A stretch of DNA of 10,168 bases from positions 1 through 10,168 of the forward strand of contig PBSW01000026.1 of the NCBI GenBank assembly GCA_002726865.1. The letters run 5' to 3'. Of the stretch, positions 4,986 through 10,168 are shown piece by piece. This DNA comes from Candidatus Bathyarchaeota archaeon (GTDB lineage: Archaea; Thermoproteota; Bathyarchaeia; TCS64). Each line of letters opens with the position of its first letter. Within the stretch, counting starts at the first letter, position 1. The notes under the pieces are model-generated. The model had not been told where the DNA came from. It made no database searches and saw nothing but the letters and a program-made list of their open reading frames with translations. Both the position numbers and the translations under genes were made by a program.

Positions 4986-7373
4986 CTAGAGCTTGAACTC
5001 TTTAATGAGCTCTGCCATCTCGTCAAGGCGATCCTGGACGATCTGATGAATAGTGCCTTCAGGGTAGCTTCCGTTGGGCTGAAACTTTCCCGCATCAATC
5101 CCTGTGAGGACTTCGACGCCCTGGTCGATAGTCTTCACAGGCCAAATGTGGAACCTACCCTCCTTGATGTCAGTCACCAACTCCTCCTTGAGCATCAGGT
5201 TCTGGACGTTGCTGTAGGGGATCATGCACCCCTCATTTCCGATGAGCCCCTTAGATTTGCAGACTTCATAAAATCCTTCCACCTTCTCGTTGACTCCCCC
5301 TATAGCCTGAACCTCCCCCTTCTGGTTCACAGATCCCGTGACGGCAATGTGCTGCTTAATGGGTTTCCCCGAGAGAGCGGAAAGTATAGCGTAGAGTTCA
5401 GTGCTGGAGGCGCTGTCCCCGTCGACCCCGGAGTAGCTCTGCTCAAATGCTAGGCGGGCTGTAAGGCTGAGGGGCTTTTCTCTTGCGTATTTACTGTTGA
5501 GATAACCGCTTAGAATTAGAACACCCTTGGTGTGAGTCTGGCCACCCATCTGGGATTCCCTCTCTATGTCGATGATGCCCTCTCGACCTACGCCAATGCT
5601 CGCGGTGATCCTGCTGGGCTTCCCAAAGCCGTAGTCTCCTAAATTGAGGACTGCAAGGCCATTAACCTGGCCTACTTTATCCCCATGAGTGTCGATCTGG
5701 ATAACGTCCATGGAAATCATCTCGTCGATCTTCTTTTCAATAAGATTGGAGCGATAGACCTTTTCATTGAGAGCCTTATTGATGTGTTTCCGCCCCATGA
5801 ACTCGACGCCGTCCTCCCGGGCATAAAAGTGTGCCTCCCGGATAATGTCCGAGACCGAGGCAAATTGAGTGGAGAGCTTATTTTTGTCTGCTGCAAGCCT
5901 GCTGCTGTACTCTATAACGGCGGCGATTCCATCAGAGTCTAAGTGACATAAATCTTCCTTATTGCAAAGGGTGCAGATGAACTGGGCGTATTTTTCTATA
6001 TTCTCCTTATTCTTCTCCATCGTGGTGTCAAAGTCAGCTTTGACCTTGAACAGCTCCTTAAACTCCCTATCCCTGGCGAAGAGGAGCTGATAGACCTGGG
6101 GATCCCCAACGATGACCACTTTAGTTCTGAAGGGTATGGGCTCTGGGCTAAGCGTTCCTGTTAGCATGAACCCTAGGCTAACCATCGGTTCCTCGATCTC
6201 CAATTTCTCGTTTGAGATTGCTCTCTTCAGCGACTCATAGATCAGGGGGTTTGCGAATAGTCCTTCGACTGGGACCATGAGATATCCTCCGTTTGCCCGG
6301 TGAGCAGAACCCCCTCTAATCATCGTGTAGTCAGTCACCACAGCACCAAAACGTGCCTCCTTCTCAATTGCTCCGAAAAGCCGTGAGTATGTAGGGTTGA
6401 GCTCCATGACCACGGGAGCACCCTTGAGCTCGGAGTTATCTACAACAAGGTTCACTACATATCTCTCGGCGGGGTCCTTCCTCGCCCCTGGCATCTGGAA
6501 AGGAAGCTGGGATTGCTTAGGGGTGTTTCCTTGTAGGATGGTTTGGAGATTGTCGAGAACGTCCTCCTCCACGTGTTTAATATATTCTACGACCTCGTCG
6601 CTGTCTCTAAACTTCTCTTTGAGTGCAGAGCTGATGGGCTCCAAGGAAAAGGTCGCGGCGCTCCGGTTCAGCTCTTTTATCGCGTTGACCATTTTCCCCT
6701 CAATGTTTCTAAATTGTTTGAGAGGTACTCTCAGCTCCACCTCGAGGGCCTCTCTCCGTTTTTGGATCTGGGATTGAAGCTGTGGGGTGAGCTGGGCGAA
6801 CTCCTGCTCGTTAATAGGTCTACCTTCCTGTATCGGAATGAGCATGAGGCCTATTGGGGACCTCTGCAAGAGGAATCCTGCTTTCCCTGCCAAGGTGTTT
6901 ACGTGTTTGGTGACCTGATCCCTTTCCGCCTCAATAACTTTCAGGGTCTCCCCTCTCCGCCGGGAGTATTCATCACTCTCAAAGGCGACGGAGAGAGTCC
7001 TTTTCATTTCCGTGACAAAGAGTTCCATGTCTTTTTTGAAGACAGAGCCGCTTCCGGCCTTAAGACTAAGAGCATTGGGCTTTTTTGGGTCCTTGAAGTT
7101 ATAGACATAGCACCAATCGTAGGGTATGGGTCTCTCCTTCGCGACCTCCTCAAGGTAGCCGATGATCGCGGTCTTCCTACCTGTTCCGGGCATCCCTGAA
7201 ATGAAGATATTGAAGCCTTTGCTCTCGATTTTGAGCCCGAACTGAAGTGCCCTTAAGGCTCGATCCTGGCCGATAATCTCGGCGAGAGGGAAAAGGTCCG
7301 CTGATGAGTCACAATTGAACTGCATACCGGAGAGGGTGCCCCGAGCATCCTTGTACGATAATTCCTTGATCAT
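4986..7373 (-). CDS. Lon-like protease of the soluble AAA_32/LonC-like type (795 aa)
   Basis: A large Lon-family (S16) serine protease. The frame is open back to ATG 7433, but ATG 7373 (MIKELSYKDARG) matches the usual N-terminus of the family, and a TATA-like box lies between the two. Numbering is from 7373. An AAA-like domain begins at EIIGQDRALRALQFGLKI (33-50). The Walker A equivalent GMPGTGRKT (60-68) has Arg where the nucleotide-binding Lys normally sits. A helical, charged coiled-coil-like insert covers about 140-280. The Walker B equivalent GGYLMVP (362-368) lacks the acidic residue. The second half of the ATPase module contains KVVIVGDPQVYQLL and FKVKADFD. The C-terminal protease domain has S654 in GVDGDSASS and K697 in GGVNEKVEGFYE, an intact Ser-Lys dyad. 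No membrane helices are seen, unlike typical archaeal LonB. The broken Walker motifs suggest degradation without ATP, as described for bacterial LonC. It may be co-transcribed with hjc. Confidence 0.94.
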   Translation of the reverse strand: MIKELSYKDARGTLSGMQFNCDSSADLFPLAEIIGQDRALRALQFGLKIESKGFNIFISGMPGTGRKTAIIGYLEEVAKERPIPYDWCYVYNFKDPKKPNALSLKAGSGSVFKKDMELFVTEMKRTLSVAFESDEYSRRRGETLKVIEAERDQVTKHVNTLAGKAGFLLQRSPIGLMLIPIQEGRPINEQEFAQLTPQLQSQIQKRREALEVELRVPLKQFRNIEGKMVNAIKELNRSAATFSLEPISSALKEKFRDSDEVVEYIKHVEEDVLDNLQTILQGNTPKQSQLPFQMPGARKDPAERYVVNLVVDNSELKGAPVVMELNPTYSRLFGAIEKEARFGAVVTDYTMIRGGSAHRANGGYLMVPVEGLFANPLIYESLKRAISNEKLEIEEPMVSLGFMLTGTLSPEPIPFRTKVVIVGDPQVYQLLFARDREFKELFKVKADFDTTMEKNKENIEKYAQFICTLCNKEDLCHLDSDGIAAVIEYSSRLAADKNKLSTQFASVSDIIREAHFYAREDGVEFMGRKHINKALNEKVYRSNLIEKKIDEMISMDVIQIDTHGDKVGQVNGLAVLNLGDYGFGKPSRITASIGVGREGIIDIERESQMGGQTHTKGVLILSGYLNSKYAREKPLSLTARLAFEQSYSGVDGDSASSTELYAILSALSGKPIKQHIAVTGSVNQKGEVQAIGGVNEKVEGFYEVCKSKGLIGNEGCMIPYSNVQNLMLKEELVTDIKEGRFHIWPVKTIDQGVEVLTGIDAGKFQPNGSYPEGTIHQIVQDRLDEMAELIKEFKL

Positions 7374-7417
7374 CAGAATCAGCCTATAATCAATTGTAAT
7401 GATGATTCTGAGGACGT

Positions 7418-7428
7418 TATTTAAACGT
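7418..7428 (-). promoter_or_regulatory. candidate TATA box for the Lon-like gene (TTTAAATAACG)
   Basis: On the minus strand TTTAAATA lies about 45-55 bases before ATG 7373, predicting a transcript start about 20 bases before that codon. It would lie inside the coding sequence if translation began at ATG 7433, which supports the shorter start. The Lon-like gene may therefore have its own promoter besides read-through from hjc. Confidence 0.4.
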
Positions 7429-7442
7429 CTCATTTCTCCGGC

Positions 7443-7898
7443 TCAGTCAACCCTCTTGATGAGCTCCCGGAAGTCGATGCCCTCCCCCATCCTTAGGGAG
7501 TAGTCACCGCTCTTCTCAGGTATCATAAACACCCAGCCTTTATACCTGAACTTGGCTGCAAGGATCGCGTAGCGTCTCGGATAGATCTTGTGAATATCTA
7601 GGAAGTCAAAGAGCTTATTCACCTGCTTCCTCTTGTAATAGACGTAACGTACCTGACTCTTTACCTCGCATGAGAGTATGGTCTTGTTTTTGATCGCAAA
7701 AACGTCAGGGAGGGGCTCGTTACTAGGGGCACTCACCGGGACTCTGAGGGCATGAAAACCTGCTCTCCGGAACATCTTTACGAGCTCCCGTTCAGCATCA
7801 TAGCCTCGCTTCTTCATTCGCCTGACCTGGTCCCGGTTCAGAGTACGCGTAAATCGTACCCGCTTTGGCTTGGATTTCACTAGGTCTCTGAGAGACAA
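7443..7898 (-). CDS. hjc: Holliday junction resolvase Hjc (151 aa)
   Basis: Hjc is the archaeal homodimeric, metal-dependent endonuclease that cuts four-way junctions in recombination and fork repair. The PD-(D/E)xK-type core is clear: GYDAERELVKMF (32-43) with E36 and R37, then RAGFHALRVPVS ending at S56, D65 in PLPDVFAIK, and E78 with K80 in SCEVKSQ. KQVNKLFDFLDI and AILAAKFRYKGWVF match the later helix and strand. The start is TTG 7898 with GGGGAG immediately upstream, giving a basic 27-residue N-terminal extension (KSKPKRVRFTRTLNRDQVRR) relative to Pyrococcus Hjc. An internal ATG at 7817 would give about 124 residues, the usual family length, so the start is uncertain. It begins 11 bases after the winged-helix gene, indicating an operon. 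The later stop is 10 bases before the longer Lon-like frame. Confidence 0.93.
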   Translation of the reverse strand: MSLRDLVKSKPKRVRFTRTLNRDQVRRMKKRGYDAERELVKMFRRAGFHALRVPVSAPSNEPLPDVFAIKNKTILSCEVKSQVRYVYYKRKQVNKLFDFLDIHKIYPRRYAILAAKFRYKGWVFMIPEKSGDYSLRMGEGIDFRELIKRVD

Positions 7899-7909
7899 TA
7901 GCTCCCCGC

Positions 7910-8227
7910 CTATTCTTCCAGGGGAACCTTTAGGTTCCCTGATTCGAGGGGGATCACTGCTAGTTTAGTAAGGTCTTTTAACCATTCAGAAAAGATTTTG
8001 GCGTTAGCATATTTTTGGTATTGCCTCTTGTGGGGGACTTTGGTGACCATCCTTAGTTCCAGCATCTTTGATAGATAGAATTTGGCTGAGGAGCGACTGA
8101 TATCGCAGATCCTAGCCAGATCCCCGCTTGTAAAGACGGAATCGAGCTCAGCATATGCAACGATAACCTTAGCAGGGAGAGAGAAGGTCTTTTCGACTAT
8201 GGTTACCAACTCGCGGTCTTTGGACAT
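7910..8227 (-). CDS. small winged-helix DNA-binding protein (105 aa)
   Basis: ATG 8227 is preceded by a GGAGG Shine-Dalgarno site with about 8 bases of spacing. Residues 19-31 form a first helix (AKVIVAYAELDSV). Residues 33-59 form a helix-turn-helix, TSGDLARICDISRSSAKFYL being the recognition portion. Residues 60-74 are a basic wing (MVTKVPHKRQYQKYA), followed by a short amphipathic C-terminal helix (SEWLKDLTKLAV). No ligand-binding or enzymatic domain is present. This is the architecture of small archaeal winged-helix regulators or DNA-structure-binding proteins. Its position directly before hjc, with only 11 bases between them, suggests either autoregulation of the operon or a partner that acts on the same DNA intermediates. 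I do not recognise a named family. Confidence 0.86.
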   Translation of the reverse strand: MSKDRELVTIVEKTFSLPAKVIVAYAELDSVFTSGDLARICDISRSSAKFYLSKMLELRMVTKVPHKRQYQKYANAKIFSEWLKDLTKLAVIPLESGNLKVPLEE

Positions 8228-8236
8228 TTAAAAGCC
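8228..8236 (-). promoter_or_regulatory. Shine-Dalgarno region of the winged-helix gene
   Basis: The minus strand reads GCGGAGGCTTTTAAATG, placing GGAGG about 8 bases before ATG 8227. It fixes the start of the winged-helix gene and shows that this transcript has a leader, unlike several neighbours that look near-leaderless. Confidence 0.7.
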
Positions 8237-8295
8237 TCCGCTTGAACATGGATTATACAGTGGTTGGGTAATAAAAATGAGGGTGGCCTTTACTC

Positions 8296-8304
8296 AAATA
8301 TATA
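8296..8304 (-). promoter_or_regulatory. candidate promoter of the winged-helix / hjc / Lon-like cluster
   Basis: TATATATTT on the minus strand is the best TATA-like sequence in the 207-base gap upstream of the winged-helix gene and predicts a transcript start near 8275, with a leader of about 45-50 bases. A weaker alternative, ATTTTTATTAC, lies closer at about 8269-8279. Confidence 0.5.
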
Positions 8305-8414
8305 CTTATTTTAGAGCAGAAAGTTTCACTCGCTTATAATTATTGGAAATATTTTTTTTTCATCAATTAATGTGAGCAAGCTTTACTTAGCGCATGGTCG
8401 CTAGATATCAACAT

Positions 8415-8443
8415 CCTTCAAAAAGGGAGCCGGATTACTCCGG
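8415..8443 (-). terminator. hairpin plus T-run at the end of the M20 gene
   Basis: On the minus strand CCGGA-GTAA-TCCGG forms a five-pair GC-rich stem that contains the TAA stop codon in its loop. It is followed by GCTCCC and then TTTTT. A short stem with a T-run is a plausible terminator for the amidohydrolase transcript; archaea rely mostly on the T-run. Confidence 0.5.
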
Positions 8444-9883
8444 TTGTTTCTCGAGCTGGGTCAGGGGGGGCTTAAGATCAGCGGGTAACGGTGACTTGTA
8501 AACGAGCCCCTTCATCCTATTTTCCCAGTCCGCCTTGACCATCGCAACGAAATCTGGGCTGGTGAGGAGATCGATGACTGTTGCTGCCATCACCTTAGTG
8601 GCGAAGACAGTGGCCTTCTGCCCAATGCCCATTCCTCCGACAGCGGTATGCTGCCAACTATGGCCAGGAGCCCCGACTATAAAGTAGGCGGTACTGAACT
8701 GCTGCGTGGGGCAGTTCCAAGCGACGTCTGCCACGTCACTCGATCCCCCGCCCCCCTTGATCTCCTCCCCATAGGGGTCATAAATGTTAGTGTCGATGTT
8801 GACGTTCTCAAGCTTCATGGCCTCTGGGATGTAAACGGAGAGCTTCTTAAGCCGGTCCATCTTCTCCATACGGGGGATGCTCTCGGCTAGCTTCGCGGCA
8901 AAGGCCTCCTCCGCATCTGTATAGGTTGGCACCCCGATCTCCCTCATGTTTGCTACCACCCTTTCAGCAAGGGGCCTGTTTGGGATCCCGTTATGGACCC
9001 CAGTGAGAAACTTCACATGGTGGGTAGTTTGCGCCATCTGGTCTGCCCCATCAGCCATCTTGCAAAGTCTTGCGTAATATCTGTCAACAAGGTCTCGGCG
9101 GGGAGCCCTCACGTAATACCATGTCCTAGCATAGGGGGGTACAACGTTAGGCTGCACCCCGCCGTCCTCGACGATATAGTGGATTCTGGCCTCCTGGACA
9201 ATGTGCTCCCGCATGTAGTTGACCCCGATATTCATGAGCTCCACTGCGTCCATAGCGCTAATACCCTGCTCGGGGCTCCCGGCGGCATGACTCGCCTTCC
9301 CAAAGAACTCGAACTTTACAGAATTCATCGCGTTTCCGCTCCTAAGTCCTGAAGTGTTCATGTTCCCAGGGTGATGACCCAGGCATGCGTCTAGGCCGTC
9401 AAAGAAGCCGTCCCTGACCATGAAGACTTTCCCTACCAGGGTCTCCTCTGCAGGGCAGCCAAAGCACTTGATAGTGCCGAGGAGGTTCTTTTCCACCATC
9501 ACCGTTTTCAACGCGAGGCTTGCCCAGAGGGCCGTAGCAGCATAGCTATTGTGCCCACAGCCATGTCCTGGGCCCCCTTTGACCAGAGGATCCCGGTATG
9601 GGACGGGTTTGTTGGATATGCTTGGGAGAGCGTCGAGTTCTCCCATCATCCCGATGACTGGATTTCCAGAGCCGTAGGTCGCGACGAAGGCACTGGGCAT
9701 CCCAGCGACCCTCCGTTCCACTGTGAAGCCGTGATCCTCCAAGGTGTCCGCCATGTGCGTCCCAGTCTTAAGCTCCTGGAGTCCAACCTCCGCCCATTCC
9801 CAATACTTCATATGAGCTTCGATGACGAGCCCGCTATTCTTCTCAATCCAATCAACAGCTCTTTGTTTCAGATCACTTGACAT
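8435..9883 (-). CDS. M20-family amidohydrolase, AbgB-like (482 aa)
   Basis: M20 enzymes are two-metal hydrolases that cleave amide bonds of N-acyl amino acids and small peptides. Length and order of motifs match E. coli AbgB, one subunit of p-aminobenzoyl-glutamate hydrolase. GELDALPSI is at 81-89. GHGCGHN at 106-112 supplies metal ligands C109 and H111. PAEE at 144-147 supplies E146 and E147, and HHPG at 170-173 supplies a histidine ligand. The lid or dimerisation domain contains FFGKASHAAGSPEQG (193-207) with H199, and DGGVQPNVVP. The last ligand is in VGAPGHSWQHTA, H408. The GGGGSSDVADVAW stretch is the usual substrate-pocket segment before it. No signal peptide is seen, so it is cytosolic. 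No AbgA partner is in the window, and the real substrate may be another aminoacyl compound. A TATA-like box lies about 33 bases upstream. Confidence 0.94.
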   Translation of the reverse strand: MSSDLKQRAVDWIEKNSGLVIEAHMKYWEWAEVGLQELKTGTHMADTLEDHGFTVERRVAGMPSAFVATYGSGNPVIGMMGELDALPSISNKPVPYRDPLVKGGPGHGCGHNSYAATALWASLALKTVMVEKNLLGTIKCFGCPAEETLVGKVFMVRDGFFDGLDACLGHHPGNMNTSGLRSGNAMNSVKFEFFGKASHAAGSPEQGISAMDAVELMNIGVNYMREHIVQEARIHYIVEDGGVQPNVVPPYARTWYYVRAPRRDLVDRYYARLCKMADGADQMAQTTHHVKFLTGVHNGIPNRPLAERVVANMREIGVPTYTDAEEAFAAKLAESIPRMEKMDRLKKLSVYIPEAMKLENVNIDTNIYDPYGEEIKGGGGSSDVADVAWNCPTQQFSTAYFIVGAPGHSWQHTAVGGMGIGQKATVFATKVMAATVIDLLTSPDFVAMVKADWENRMKGLVYKSPLPADLKPPLTQLEKQPE

Positions 9884-9910
9884 TCTATGTCTAATTCAAC
9901 GAGTTCCTAT

Positions 9911-9920
9911 GAATTATATC
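9911..9920 (-). promoter_or_regulatory. candidate promoter of the amidohydrolase gene (GATATAATTC)
   Basis: GATATAATTC on the minus strand is centred about 33 bases before the ATG at 9883, which predicts a leader of only a few bases. No Shine-Dalgarno sequence precedes the ATG, consistent with near-leaderless translation. A second ATATAATG-type box at about 9948-9956 could serve a longer leader or, read on the plus strand, the rightward gene. Confidence 0.45.
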
Positions 9921-10083
9921 AATTAGCCGATAAGGGACATTATATGTTGTTTATTCAAGAGTTGTTCATCCCAGTCTGAGTACATGATATCGCGTGCACA
10001 GGATCCAGGTTGAGGGGGCCCGTTGAGCAGTTAAATCCCTCTTACTGAAGAGTGATCTCCCTGTAAACCAGAATGATAGAACA

Positions 10084-10168
10084 GTGGTGGATCAACTTAG
10101 GTTCGAAGAACAATATTATAGAATGAATACTAAACTCGGAACTTTGCGAAAAACTCAAGACTTAATGA
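10084..10168 (+). CDS. possible start of a plus-strand gene cut by the window edge
   Basis: The frame is open from 10027 to the window end. Possible starts are GTG at 10084 or 10087, or ATG 10123; none has a clear ribosome binding site. The sequence from the first GTG reads VVDQLRFEEQYYRMN, then KLGTLRKTQDLM, a plausible charged helical N-terminus. Only 28 residues can be read, so neither the gene nor its family can be confirmed. The region 9884-10083 to its left would then be a divergent promoter region and holds no other gene that I can see. Confidence 0.25.
   Translation, partial: MVDQLRFEEQYYRMNTKLGTLRKTQDLM

Noticed and set aside
4950..5453. 167-codon plus-strand open frame
   Set aside because: Antisense to the conserved protease domain of the Lon-like gene; no independent coding evidence.
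6543..7199. 218-codon plus-strand open frame
   Set aside because: It lies wholly antisense to the well-supported Lon-like gene, has no recognisable motif or ribosome binding site, and its composition is that of a complement of coding DNA.
7374..7433. Upstream ATG giving a 20-residue longer Lon-like protein
   Set aside because: The extra residues do not resemble the family N-terminus, and a TATA-like box lies within them; the ATG at 7373 fits better.
8278..8340. 20-codon plus-strand frame followed by a T9 run at 8352-8360
   Set aside because: It looks like a tiny gene with a terminator, but it has no ribosome binding site and overlaps the likely promoter of the winged-helix gene; the T-run is as easily explained by AT-rich intergenic DNA.

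Overview
This 10.2-kb window is archaeal chromosome. The signs are a Hjc-type Holliday junction resolvase, TATA-like boxes about 25-35 bases before starts or RNA 5' ends, several near-leaderless starts, mixed ATG/TTG starts, and a tRNA without encoded CCA. Gene content would fit an uncultured lineage such as a Bathyarchaeia-like or other TACK-related archaeon, but sequence inspection alone cannot place it; this is a weak inference.

Left part (1 to about 2290): probably one end of an integrated mobile element. Small, densely packed plus-strand reading frames (3-128, 130-270, 273-395) are followed by a small AT-rich gene (467-811) with an HEVIE motif. Converging on them is a minus-strand tyrosine recombinase (943-2229). 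The recombinase starts about 60 bases from the 3' end of a tRNA-Arg(UCU) gene (2291-2365, minus), the classic layout of an integrase beside its tRNA attachment site. No second copy of the tRNA 3' end was seen in the window, so the far boundary would lie to the left of it.

Middle part (2366-7898): housekeeping genes, all on the minus strand. They are enolase (2421-3677), a thioredoxin-reductase-like flavoprotein without the NADPH-binding arginines (4015-4941), a large soluble Lon-like protease with degenerate Walker motifs (4986-7373), and Hjc (7443-7898). A small winged-helix protein (7910-8227) lies directly upstream of Hjc. The winged-helix, Hjc and Lon-like genes are closely spaced and may be co-transcribed from a promoter near 8300. 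The Lon-like gene and the reductase also each have a possible promoter of their own.

Right part (8228-10168): an AbgB-like M20 metallo-amidohydrolase (8435-9883, minus) with a hairpin plus T-run terminator. Beyond it is a roughly 200-base divergent intergenic region and the possible beginning of a plus-strand gene cut by the window edge.

No CRISPR array, rRNA, riboswitch or complete insertion sequence was seen. The most interesting points are the element end at tRNA-Arg with its unknown small proteins, the apparently ATP-independent Lon-like protease encoded beside a junction resolvase, and the reductase that probably does not use NADPH.
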